From positions 8,029-62,780 of the forward strand of contig ML213544.1 in the NCBI GenBank assembly GCA_004369045.1: a stretch of 54,752 nt of DNA, in the 5' to 3' direction. The position numbers were made by a program, and so were the translations under genes. Positions 21,637-32,949 of the stretch are shown here, one piece after another (positions within the stretch are counted from its first letter, which is position 1; the number at the start of each line of letters is the position of its first letter). Under the pieces are notes generated by a model that ran no database searches, was not told where the DNA came from, and saw only the letters and a list, made by a program, of their open reading frames with translations. The stretch comes from Heliocybe sulcata. Lineage: Eukaryota; Basidiomycota; Agaricomycetes; Gloeophyllales; Gloeophyllaceae.

Positions 21637-23940
21637 CTATAATATCCCAGAGTCCTTGAGCGCATTCTGCAATATCGTCTCCTTCACCGCTGCGAACACG
21701 AGCCGAATATTTCGCGTATCTGTCGCCTGCGTCACACTAGAGCGAAGATCGTGAGTGACATGGTCAGGCAAAGGGGAGGGGAAGAGTACACAAAGCAGGA
21801 AAGAAGAGCAGATAATGAAGCAAGGAGGGAAAGAAGCGAAGGGGACGGAGGTCCGAGAGACACTCACTGAGGATATACACTCAACCTCGCCCGATTCGCC
21901 TGCATAAACTTCCACAATATGTACTTCGTCGCCTTATTGATATCCGCCCCGCCCGTGTATTCGGGAAAGTACTTTGCGAGTGGGACCTGTAGCACACAAA
22001 ATGGTCAGCATACACCACACACAGCGGACTACCACAAAACGGAAAGCAAGTGCCGGGTGGGTACATGCGGTCCTCTTGTGCTGTGAAACACGCATACGCA
22101 AGCTACGCATACGCATCTACCAACTATTGCAGAACCGGGCATATACCCACTCCAACGCGCTCCTAACGCCCCCCGCGCACGAGCACACAAATAACCAAAC
22201 TCACCTTCGGAATCTTCGCCTTGAACACATCAATCTTATTCAAGAACAAAATAATCGACGTCCTCAGGAACCATCTCGAGTTGATCACACTCTCAAACAG
22301 CACCAGCGACTCCTCCATCCGGTTCTGCACACAATAACACGACGTTTTAATATCAGGAAGCCGAGTATGAAGGGAACAGACACCACCCACGCACCTGCTT
22401 ACTCTCCTCCAAAAGCACCTGATCGTACTCGCTCAGCGCCGTACAAAATATAATGCTCGTCACACTTTCGAAGCAGTGTATCCACTTCCGCCGCTCCGAG
22501 CGCTGCCCGCCGACGTCGAACATGTGTATTCTGTTGTTGCCAGGGGCGAGGAGGAAACAGGGAAGCAGGGAAAAGATGAGACGACACGGGAAGGACAGAA
22601 GACGGCGAGGCAGGTAGGAAAGCGGAGGAAAGCGTTGGGGAAGACCGTGGAGTGGGAGAGAGACGGGAGGCAGTCGAGTATTCAGACAAGAGGAGGGCGA
22701 GATAAACCATTCACCAGCAAGACAAACGAGATTATTGACGCAGAGAGTTGTCCACAGCAGGCACAGTATGAGTCATCGCACAACAGGGAGCAAACCACAA
22801 AGATCAAACAACCAATCAGCAAACGAACCAGACACGAGCACAGAACACGCACGACAACTGCCCAATGCTAAACCGCGTCTCCTTCACCCCCGTGCTCTTC
22901 TCTCTCACTCTCAACACATCCGCCTCCGTCGGCAGGTACGCCTGCGAGCCTATTCTTGGTGCTTCCTGGAAGAAACTGCGATACATAGTCAGGTCTTGCC
23001 CGGTCTTCATCACGCGCAGTCGTAGCCACCCGAACGCACTCCCCACCCCAAAAACAAACGAAGTCCTGAACACAGACAGAGACAAACACTCACTAACTCG
23101 CATTATCCATCAAATAGAAATTACTACTGTACTCCATCAACCGCGGTATACTCGCGTCCTTCCACAGATTATGTATCGCCTTCAATTCGACCCCATATCA
23201 TCATTACGTGATTTCTGGCGGAAAGAGGGGAAGACACACCTGTGCGATGTCGTCCGAGAACACAAACGCGGGCGAGTTCTCGATTTTGTAGTCTAGAATA
23301 CGGTCCGTGTTTGCCTAAACAGGGAAGGAGGAAGGTGAGCATAGGAGTAAGGTATGAAGGAACACAGGCTCGGCAGAAGACAAGGAGGCCGGAGTACGCG
23401 GGCGTGGCGGTGAGGGCGATGACAAAAAGGCGAGGGGATCGACAGGGTGCGTAGGCATCAAAGAAGACGAGACAATAGAACAGAGAAGAGAATCCCCTCC
23501 TCGCAAGAAAAACAAAAAGCCTGAAACAATAACACTCACCCGATTCTCCATCCCCTCGCAATCGATCCCAAACTTTCGCATCGCGAGCACCACCGCCTGT
23601 GCGCTGTCGAGTAGGTTCTGGTAGACGATATGTCGGAACGAGGAGAGCTCGTCGCGGGTGAAGCCGTCTTGGTGGATGATCTTCATTTGCTTGACAATGG
23701 TGGATTTGCCGGACTCGCCAGCGCCTGGGGTGCTTGGTTAGGCAAGGAAGTGACGGGGAAGACGAGTGGGCGCGTGTCCTTTCCTCCTGCCCATCGTCGC
23801 CGTCAGAACGCAGACTCACCGAGCAGCAAAATCTTGCACTCCCTCTTGAGCCTCTTGGCGTCCTGCTCGAGCCCCTGGTCTATCTCGTCGGAACGTGCCT
23901 TCGCTGCCGCCTGCTCGGGCGAAGACATGCATATGCCCAT
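21637..23940 (-). CDS. Heterotrimeric G-protein alpha subunit 1
   Basis: Multi-exon gene with all G1-G5 guanine-nucleotide motifs. The ATG at 23940 gives M-G-I-C-M-S, with Gly2 for myristoylation and Cys4 for possible palmitoylation. The first exon ends in K-I-L-L-L-G (23820). The next opens with G-A-G-E-S-G-K-S-T, the P-loop split by an intron. Switch I is [13 protein letters not shown] (~22910-22880), switch II is [13 protein letters not shown] (~22515-22475), then N-K-I-D (~22235) and T-Q-A-T-D-T (~21725). It ends in A-L-K-D-S-G-I-L with no Cys four from the end, so not a pertussis-toxin-type terminus. The protein would couple a membrane receptor to downstream signalling at the plasma membrane. 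The paralogue at 31137-32645 shares its intron plan. The fungal subgroup is not assigned. Confidence 0.9.
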
Positions 23941-25384
23941 AGCGGCGGTCGTCTACGTCGCGCAAGCAGGTGCCGCGCGGGGTGAGTGTCAATGTGATTG
24001 TCGTCGTCGTCGGAGCAAGGCACGATCAGACAGCGGTGATGGGTCCCCGTGCACGACAGGTGAATGGGAATGGTCGCCGTCGTCGAGCGCGGCGGCGGGG
24101 AGAAAAGGGACGGGGAGCGGATGGGGTTGGATCCACCGCCTCGCAGAGGTAATTCGGAGAGGAAGCGTGAGCCCGGCGCGCGGGCAGGCGGTCATAATTA
24201 GCGAGTGATGTGACGCATCTGCACGACCATCCGTGACGTGTCACTGTCATTTATCATTCACGCCTCCCTCTCTACGCAGACGTGGCCTGTTCCTCTGGAG
24301 GGTGCATAGCTTCGCACAGGATCCCGATCGATCGCAGATAGACCCCGGCCCGATCGTAGAAGGTTTAATCTGTCCTTTTCGGCGGACCACTACGCCTGCG
24401 CCCTCCACGGAACGGCCTATATAAGACTGATAATTAATCTCATTCCAGTCTGAAGCCCAGCAGCGATCGGCCCGATGTCGTTGGCAATCAATCACCGGTG
24501 TTGCTATCATACTCCGATCATGTCTATGCTGGACGCTCTATGTAAGAGTTCATTCAACTCGGGCGACGGGTCTGACGCAAGATTGTCCTAGCCGGCTACG
24601 TGGACCCATCGCGCGGGTCCTCCCCTTTTCGTCCAGGCACTGAGCGTCTCTACTACGCCAGAATCTGACATGTCGCTCGTCGGAACATACGCTACGGTAT
24701 CTATAGAGGTGACGTCGAATGCGATGCTGCATGTATCCTTCTCTGGATGTCTCTGAGCCTCGCGGCTGCGGGTTCTGTGCTGCGCTCGGCTCTTCATTAT
24801 CATCTCGGTCACTATCCGGCTTTCACAGATTTCCAAGTCGACCTACGTACCACCACCGTCTCGAGCGTCAATAACCTAGACGCTCAAGTGAAGCGCCTGT
24901 GTCCTGGGCTTTGGCGCGACCGCCATGTCTTCACCTCGTGGCCGCCACGAAAGCGACCTAATTTACGGTATGTCCCCTCGACATTCAGCGTTCGCAAGAT
25001 AAATTCTAACCTTATAGTGCTCCAGAGTTATTGAAAGTGGTACGTTGTACCAAAGTCGTATAGTCTCCACCCATTAGTCGCGTTTGAGCAACGAACCTCT
25101 TTCGTATCGACTTCTTCCCGGCGTGCCCTAGGCTGGTAACCACACTCTCGTACGGGATTGGGGAAGAATCCTCGTAGAGATCGAGAACAATATAGAGGAT
25201 AGTCACGAGTCTAATGTGCCCAGGCAACATGGCAGTCGACGGTGAAATTGGCTGCAAGACCCTAAGCCCTAGGCTCAGTACGTACGGCATCCTTCTCCTT
25301 GTAAATCATAGCTACGTATCTGGAGTCCCCTTCAATCTTCTCGCCATCCGAGCTGCCGGAGCTTTCCACTGACTAATGCTTCAG
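23941..25384. other. Region upstream of G-alpha 1; no supported gene
   Basis: About 1.4 kb. Frames on both strands between 24580 and 25290 look loosely protein-like, but no domain or consistent exon chain could be drawn. TATATAAG at 24417-24424 (plus strand) is a possible TATA box with no clear gene behind it. Confidence 0.3.
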
Positions 25385-25847
25385 GCTGCCTAGGACAACT
25401 CCCACCGACCCTCTTCTCAAGAATGCGCGCGGGCTCGCTAGCACACCGCGTAGCGTCATCGTGCACCGGGTGAAGAGCTTAATCTGCTTGGATAATGTCG
25501 CTCCCCTGGGTTGCCCGCCATCCGTGCCAATGATTTTAGTCCCGGGCAGCTCGGACAGGCTACCCACTGCCCTGTTCAACAAGCTTGCCCAATTTGAATT
25601 CCCCCCGTCCCTGCGTCAGGCGGTCCCAAATCCGAGTACGTAAGACCTTCTGACCACTAACTCCGCAAGGACACTACTCACCTGTGCGCCGCTGCGCCAA
25701 GAACGGCGGCGTATTGTCCATGCATATGATATCCATCGAGTGTGGTATGTCTTCGATCCCAAATAAGAGACATCCAAGAGTCGCGACGCCTCTCCGCTAT
25801 GTTCACATTAATCTGTTTGTCCTCCGTCTAGGCCACGAGCAGCATGA
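25385..25847 (+). other. Possible 3' exons of an unrecognised plus-strand gene
   Basis: A stop-free stretch at 25385-25635 begins after a good branch/acceptor (CTAATGCTTCAG) and ends at a strong donor (GTACGTAAG). A second short exon 25670-25744 (acceptor after CTAAC, donor GTATGT) and a third from 25832 can be spliced in frame to a nearby stop. Residues include V-H-R-V-K-S-L-I-C-L-D-N and F-N-K-L-A-Q-F-E-F-P-P-S-L. I do not recognise the family, and upstream exons are unclear. It may be a relic. Confidence 0.25.
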
Positions 25848-26225
25848 GCAGCCATAGAATTGAAACTCTCTCTTGCGACCCATACTTCACATTTCGGACC
25901 TCCAGGTCCCCCAATTTTCGGCCGCCGTGCCCGTACGCGGGCCTTTTTAATGTCCCAAACGTGCGTCCCCGTCTGTCACTTCTCCATGTCGACCGCCGGT
26001 AGATTGGTCTTTCCCGCCAGCTGGCTCAGTCTCAAGAGAGTGCGACCCTGCTATTCATGCTGACGGTATCTTCCTATGCGTGGTGTACATGGGAGTATCA
26101 CATGCGGACTATCGTCTCTCCTCCTGGCCCTTCGGTGAGGACACTTGATCTGAGCTGTCCCTGTCGGATTCAGTACCATCTCATTCTCTTGCTCGTGGAG
26201 ATAGTAAGCTCTACCATCGGCCAGC

Positions 26226-26490
26226 ATCATATACAGATACTGGGAGTCGAACACCTTGGCTACAGACAGTGCAGCATCGTAATCCGCGATGAAGTCGCTA
26301 ATCAGATGAGCGGGCAAGATGCTCCCCTAGCCAAAGTCCTGCCCGCGAGTGGGATGGGCAACTGTCGGGTGCCTCCGATCTGTAACCCGACTGCGGGATC
26401 GCGAACATGGCTGATCAAGAACAGTACCAGCCCCGTTGCGTCCTTTACAGTCCCAAGGTCGTGCGCGAAGTCGAACGTGGGCCACCTGCA
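26226..26490 (-). pseudogene. Relic of a third glutaminase A gene
   Basis: Two minus-strand fragments match internal exons of the glutaminases. Around 26480-26385 is F-A-H-D-L-G-T-V-K-D-A-T-G followed by S-H-V-R-D-P-A-V, corresponding to 17530-17817. Around 26300-26240 is D-F-I-A-D-Y-D-A-A-L-S-V-A-K, corresponding to the exon at 17879, still preceded by an AG acceptor (GATTAG). Sequence before and after each piece is lost or replaced, so this is a decayed copy. Confidence 0.75.
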
Positions 26491-28154
26491 GTCTAAGGAA
26501 GTACTGACACTAGGAGCACGATCGGACGCTTCCGTGGATTGTTCATGTTATGGCTCGGCCATACGAGTGTTCTTGCGACTTCCGGTAATTTCCTATTCGT
26601 GCGTGTCAGGCCTCGACGACTACGGTGCTGTAGTGGCATTTATCCGTAGGACGTGCCACTACAGTACGTACTTTATGCGATTTAATTACATAGATCTGCG
26701 AGCCGCCGCTTCACGTCCGCTCATTCTGTTATAAGTCAAATCATAGGAGACTTATCTACTGCCACACGCCAAGTCAGCCATCAGTATCAGTCGCGAGGTG
26801 AATTTTAACCCAGACTGTCTCGTCTACCGTACACGACAATACTGAGTACGATTCCGTGGTGTTGCGGGACAGGCCGGTGGCCGTTGTGGGTCCCGATGTG
26901 GCCTCAGCCACAATATTCTGGTGGTAGCAAATCGCAAGCCGCAACCGGGACTAAGCCGCAATCCGGGCTACACCAAACATCCTAGATGATGACTCTGAGC
27001 CCAAGGAGCAGGTGAAGGCGAGGAAGACAAAGTGACAGCTGACTCTTCTGAGGCGTCGTGCTGAGCTTGAAAAAAGAGTGAGCACAGCTTGAACCGCTTG
27101 TTCCTCGCGTCGAGCTTGTTTGGTATTATCAAGGAAACTATGCCTGCGAGAGTCAAAAAATAAATGGCAGAGTTGTTTAGTTTTGGTCCGGACTTGACCG
27201 GGACGGTACAGATATGGCTTTGCGCTATCCTCTTTCATTTACACTTCCCACGCCACTTTGCTGCTTCCTTCTTACATCCTCCTGTGTCCGATGTCATGAA
27301 CATGTACGTCACAATTTTATGTCGTCCACGCTTATAAGAGGTCAAGTATTTCTCTTTGCTTCCAATCGATTGCTTTTCCCTCTCCGTCCGTCTCCCTCTG
27401 TCGCAAGCGTCCTACAACTGTGTGCAGCCACCCTCGATTTCTCGTGCGAACGTCTCGTACCACTGGGTCTAACGTTGTCTTTGCTACAAATTCTTAGTTT
27501 GATGTGTATCATGTGAGTACGACTCTTCTTCAACTTATTCTCGAAAGGATCAAACGCTCAGACTGTAAGCGGTGCATGAACACTCCGGGGTCCTATGTCT
27601 ACTTCTGGAAAGCAAGGGATGAATATCTCTTGCAGTCAATTCACTGGTTCGACGCTACGTCCAGACTCTACATCTCTGTGGTCCATGTGGCTGTCCTGAG
27701 AGAAATGGTTGTTCTCGAGATATCAACAACTGATTCCCGAAGTCTCCAGCGAAGTTTGACTACGACGCTCTGGCCTACCGCGGTCGTTGCTTTCGGGATT
27801 TATGCTTTAAATGTCTAGCTGCTTTAGGCCTGGATGATTCCGGGACTCTTAACCCTGGTCCTGCTGGACTTTCCGCCGCTGGGAGCATATTATCCGGCGG
27901 AACACTGTCCTAGAAGCCGTCGGGATGGTGGATCCTTTCCTCCTCGGCGCCGTATGACGTTAGCAAACTTCGTAACCCGGGCCCAGCAACTACATTTCTT
28001 CCCAATGGCACCTCCTCCGTCTCTCTTATTGGCTAGTTGACGACTTTATGTGAGTACACGTGATCTCTTCTGGATCCATTCCTAGCACCGTTCGCAGCTT
28101 CGAATACGACGCCGTCATACCAACTGCATCAACCGGAACTCTCTCAAAACGACG
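26491..28154. other. Intergenic, nothing recognised
   Basis: 1.66 kb between the glutaminase relic and the P450 gene. Open frames such as 27214-27516 and 27504-27818 lack any domain or paralogue. Confidence 0.4.
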
Positions 28155-30437
28155 ATGTTCTTCTGGCTCGCATGCGTTGCGGTACTCGTAGCCGCAGTGG
28201 CTTTTGTGCGACGCTCCCGGCGGAATCCCCTGCGACTCATCCCGGGTCCTCCTGCCGTCTCGTTACTCTTAGGTCAGTATTCACGTCGAATTTCTTGTGC
28301 CCAATTTCATACTGGAATGCAGGCAATGAACCGCAGCTTCTTGAGAAAAGTGTAGGCGAGATGGAAAGTGAATGGCACAGACGGTATGGCTCAGTCGTCC
28401 GCCTCAAATCTACGTTCGGGGTGAGTGCACACCAGGCTCGTGATGTGCTCCATCTTGACCGCTTCGCGGGTTTCGTGTATATAGGACGATCGTATCATGA
28501 TCTCGGACCCAAAGGCCCTGCAGTACATGTTCAACACGGCGGCGTATACATTCCCGAAGCCAGACGACCAGAGAGCCATCATGCTTCAGCTGAACGGGCG
28601 AGACTTGGTATGGGCTGAAGGTACGCTGATCCTGTTATCCTCTCCAAGCCATGTCCGACAACGGGTTTCGGCGCAGGCGAGACTCACAAGCGCCAGAGAA
28701 AAGTGATGCTGCCGGCCTTTGGTGGACCTGAAGCCCGCGCACTGTACCCTATCTTCCTGTCAATCGTCGAGCGGGTGAGAATTTCGATCTCGATGTCCGG
28801 TTTGTTTAAGGCGCTGAGCCGTTTGATGCAGCTGACTACGAAATGGCAAGACATCATCGGAAGGAATCAGGATGGATCGTACGCGGAGCTCAATGTTCAT
28901 TCCTGGCTCAGCCATGCAACATTGGATGCCATCGGCGAGGGTACGTCCTTACTGGTGACTTGCGAGTCCTACCTTTTTCTGACCCATCATTTGTATCTAG
29001 CTGCGTTTGATTATCCTTTCGGCACCCTTGACGATTCGGAGACGCCCCTGGGGAAAGCGTACCAGAATTTCATGTTCGTCTCCGCTTGCCCTACTCATTG
29101 CGATAGCTCAACCCTCGACTGTGATCGATAGCATCGAAGCTAACGGCGTCCGCGATACGGCGAGAATCGTCTCCGACGGTATCATGCGGCGTATGCCGCC
29201 GCTGCTCCTCGGTTTTCTGTTTAAGAACCTCCCAGGACAACGCCTTGACCGCATCCGGCAGACAAAGAAAGTTGCGTACGGCGTTGCAGAGCAGCTTGTC
29301 AAAGACAAGGGACAAGCAATTGCTGAAGGGCGGACGAATAAAGATGTCATGAGCTTGCTAGGTGCGTTTCCCCAACGTTGCATTGAACTTGGCCACCTAC
29401 CGTTTTGTCTTTGCTTAGTTAAAGCGAACTTAGCGGAGAGCGGTAGTAGGCGTCTCATTGAAGACGAGCTATATGCCGAGATGAGGTACGAATGATGTCA
29501 GTCTTACGGAAAAGGTCATCTAACCCTTGCAGCCTTATATTGCTGGCTGGCCACGAGACTACTTCCACGTCACTCACCTGGATCCTCTGGGAACTGGCGA
29601 AGAGACCGGAAGTCCAGACTCGCTTGAGGGACGAGATTGTAGCGGCTCATGCGCAGGCGCAGGACGCGTTAAGCTTGAATGATATCGAGAAGATGCCTTA
29701 TTTCCAAGCCGTATTGAAGGTTCGTATTCTCTTTGGCATCTGCCATATGAACATCGTACCGACCTGTTCGTCTTATAGGAGGCAATGCGTATCCATCCAG
29801 CGGTGTTTCACATGAACAGAGTGGCTGCCAAGGATACCGCTCTACCGCTGTTCAAGCCGATCCGGTTGACATCCGGTCAGCTAGTCGATACTATCGTCGT
29901 CCCGAAGGGCACACGCATCACGACCTCGGTGGGGTGCTACAACCGGTTCGTCGAGTTGTCGCTCAGCGTTGGACACTTATGGAGTGCTTGTGCAGGAACC
30001 CTGACGTCTGGGGCGAGGACGCGGACGAATTCAGACCGGAGCGGTGGTTATCGGATACGAGCACGTCTGCCAAGGGCGCTTCTTTAGGCGTCGTCGGCAA
30101 CCTGTACGCCCTCTCCCCTGCCTCTCTTTCCACTCTAATCAACAATGTGCCTTTGCAGGTTCAATTTTTCCAGCGGCCAGCGCTCCTGCATAGGTTGGCG
30201 ATTCGCGTACGTCGCATCTCCGGCATCTAACCCTCACCATCACTGACACGCGCACCACGCAGGATGGCGGAGATGCAGTGCTTCCTCGCTGAGCTGATCC
30301 GGAACTTTGAGTACAGCATCGATCCGCAGATCCAGATCAAGAAGGTCGGCGATGGGATCGTCATCCCGGTCGTGGTTGGCAAGGAGGAGAAAGGGTCGCT
30401 GATGCCGCTTCGTGTTTCCCTTGTTTCCAAGGACTGA
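28155..30437 (+). CDS. Cytochrome P450 monooxygenase (intact)
   Basis: Multi-exon microsomal P450. An N-terminal membrane anchor (M-F-F-W-L-A-C-V-A-V-L-V-A-A-V) is followed by basic residues and P-G-P-P (first exon ends ~28272). Later parts include M-I-S-D-P-K-A-L-Q-Y, K-R-Q-R-K-V-M-L-P-A-F, an I-helix L-L-A-G-H-E-T-T-S-T-S (~29540-29575) with the acid-Thr oxygen-activation pair, and the K-helix E-A-M-R, that is E-x-x-R (~29780). F-R-P-E-R-W (~30030) precedes the heme loop F-S-S-G-Q-R-S-C-I-G (~30166-30195) with its Cys ligand. It ends at TGA 30435. All hallmark motifs are present and canonical. It probably sits in the ER membrane with NADPH-P450 reductase and oxidises a hydrophobic substrate that cannot be predicted. 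A close paralogue survives as a pseudogene at 49738-53614. The CYP family was not assigned. Confidence 0.9.
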
Positions 30438-31136
30438 GGCGTGCCTCTGCGAGCAGGTCAGGCCAGTCTGTGTTGTAAGATATTGCAATGTACGTTTTAC
30501 GTGGTCACCACAAGATGGCGAGATCGTCTCCGCTCCCAATGCCACATACGGAGAGAGCCTCTGGTTTGACTTGCAAATAGCTACTCGTGCATGATGATCA
30601 TCTACATGACGACTCATCGACATCTCGCGCCCATACAATTTAGCGAGGCAGGCAAAGAGAGATCCAGGTCTAATAATAATACTATACATCGTACACTCCA
30701 TCGGGCTACAATCGTGAATAGCGGATTATATGTACACAAAGGATGGATATGGAGCCATTGAAATATAGATAGACGGTCCGGTAGATGGTGACATGGTGGG
30801 TTCGGAATGAAAAGGCCAGTCCGTCGCTGAAGAGAACGACGTGGGGAGGGCCGCAATGCTGTGAGGGTAAAGGAGAATGAGAAGAAACCGTAAAATGGGC
30901 TTGGCGAAGGGGTAAGGGTCATAGGTGATACATAAATGGAATACTAGTGCTACGCGGCTGGTAGAGTAATGAGACAGGTAGGAAACGACGTGTAGAGCTG
31001 CGAACATGGATCCTATCAGCATCGTCATCACTCCAATCACGATGTGACAGACAGCACTTACTGATACATAGGCAACCAAACCCCACAGATAAAAACGTCC
31101 ATATACGCACAAGGAGAATTGGGAAGAGCAGGGGGA
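30438..31136. other. Intergenic 3' region, nothing recognised
   Basis: 0.7 kb between the convergent ends of the P450 (plus) and G-alpha 2 (minus). No features seen. Confidence 0.4.
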
Positions 31137-32645
31137 TTATAGTATCCCCGAATCCTTCAACGCATTCTGTAATATCGTCTCCTTGACTGCTGCGAACACG
31201 AGCCGAATATTGCTTGTGTCTGTCGCCTGCGTCAGACTATCACCAATCAGCCTGAGACGCCAAGCGGAAAATATAAGCGAAGAAAGACATACTGCGGGTA
31301 GACGCTCAGCTGTGCGCGATTCGCCTGCATGTACCGCCACAAGATAAATTTTGCCGCCTTATTGATGTCTGGGCCGCCAGTGTACTCGGGAAAGTATTTC
31401 TCTAATGGGACCTGAGAGGCACCAACACCCCGTCAGCTTCACCTTCGGAGACGAGGTAGGCGGAAATGTGACGGAGGAGGGAGACGCACCTTGGGAACTT
31501 TGGCTTTGAATACGTCTACCTTGTTTAAAAAGAGGATAATCGACGTTCGGAGGAACCACCGGGAGTTGATGACCGAGTCAAAAAGCTCGAGGGACTCAAC
31601 CATGCGATTCTAAGCAACAACATGTCAGTATCCTCAGCTGCATGGGTGGGAAGAAGACTGACTTGGTTACGCTCCTCCAAAAGCACCTGATCGTACTCGC
31701 TTAATGCTGTGCAGAAGATGATACTCGTCACGCTCTCGAAGCAGTGGATCCACTTTTTGCGCTCCGAGCGCTGCCCGCCGACGTCGAACATGTGTATCCT
31801 GCGAGCCGGTGAGCGCCGCCACACGGCAGGAAGCATGAGGACGTAGAGCTAACTCACGATAACTGCCCCATGTTGAATCGCGTCTCCGTAATACCAGTGC
31901 TCTTCGCTCTTGCGCGGAGGACGTCCGTTTCTGTTGGGAGATATGACGCTGTGCCGATCCGGAGTACTTCTGAGAAGAAACTGGATTGATGATTCAGTTG
32001 ACTGTTCAATGTTCTATGAATGCGAGTGAGACGCACTAGCTCGCGCTGTCCATGAGATAAAATTCGGAGCTGTGGTCCATGACCTTGGGGATAACGGAGT
32101 CTCGCCAGAGCTCGTGAATCGCCTGTGCAACCTCTTCGGAGAAGACGAAGGATGGCGAAGATTCGATGGTGTAGTTTATGATTCGATCAGCGTTTTGCTG
32201 TTGCGGTGAGCATGTTAGCGTTATACCATACTGAACTATAAATATTCCGACGACGGGAGATGGTGGGGATAGATGGGAAGAGCGACGTACTCGATTGACT
32301 GGCTCCACGCAATCGACACCAAGCTTGCGCATCGCGAGAACAATCGCCTGAGCGCTGTCGAGGAGGTTCTTGTAGATAATTGGGCGGAAGGTCGCTAGCT
32401 CGTCTTTTGAGAAACCGTTCTGGTGGATGATCTTCATTTGCTTGACGATCGTTGACTTGCCCGACTCGCCCGAACCTAGATGGGCACACTCAGCAAGATA
32501 GCTAGAGTCTAAGAGACGTCCACTTACCTAGTAGCAATATTTTACACTCCTTCCTGTACTTTCGCGAATCGACCTCGATGTCCCGGTCGATGGCGTCCGA
32601 CCGCGCCTTCGCCTCCTTGTCCTCCGTAGAGCCGCAATTGCCCAT
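31137..32645 (-). CDS. Heterotrimeric G-protein alpha subunit 2
   Basis: Paralogue of the gene at 21637-23940, with the same intron plan and identical C-terminal run A-L-K-D-S-G-I-L. The ATG at 32645 gives M-G-N-C-G-S (Gly2 myristoylation, Cys4). The first exon ends K-I-L-L-L-G, the next begins S-G-E-S-G-K-S-T (~32475-32455). Switch I is [13 protein letters not shown] (~31925-31885), switch [14 protein letters not shown] (~31785-31755), then N-K-V-D (~31525) and T-Q-A-T-D-T (~31240). All motifs for GTP binding and hydrolysis are present, including the switch I Arg and switch II Gln. It differs from subunit 1 mainly at the N-terminus and in the helical domain, so the pair may couple to different receptors or effectors. 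Stop at 31137. Confidence 0.9.
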
Positions 32646-32949
32646 ACTGATGAGGAGTTCCTTTGCCTGAGGAGTAACTCCAGAGTTTAGCAGCGCCGAT
32701 TTGTGCGTAGCACCACCAGTGTATCAATGTGCGACAGATCCTGCTATGCGCGTGGGAGCCGTCTGGTCAGGCGGTGGTCGTCGTCAACTTGTCGTTCTTG
32801 CTGTCGTCGCTGGCGTCGTGGCCGAGTGCGTTGTGTGCTGTCAAAGCGTATAGATGGTGACTGGTAGAATGGAGAGGTAGCACGAAAGGAAGCGGATGCT
32901 GACGGCTGGCTGGCCGGCGGGACAGGGTATGTATGGATATATTTAGACG
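32646..32949. promoter_or_regulatory. Upstream region of G-alpha 2
   Basis: About 300 bp of promoter-like sequence up to the edge of the segmental repeat. TATATTTA near 32937 is the only weak TATA-like element seen. Confidence 0.3.

Noticed and set aside
22163-23819. Large plus- and minus-strand frames across the G-alpha genes read through introns
   Set aside because: They are intron-containing genomic translations; only the spliced minus-strand exons carry the GTPase motifs.
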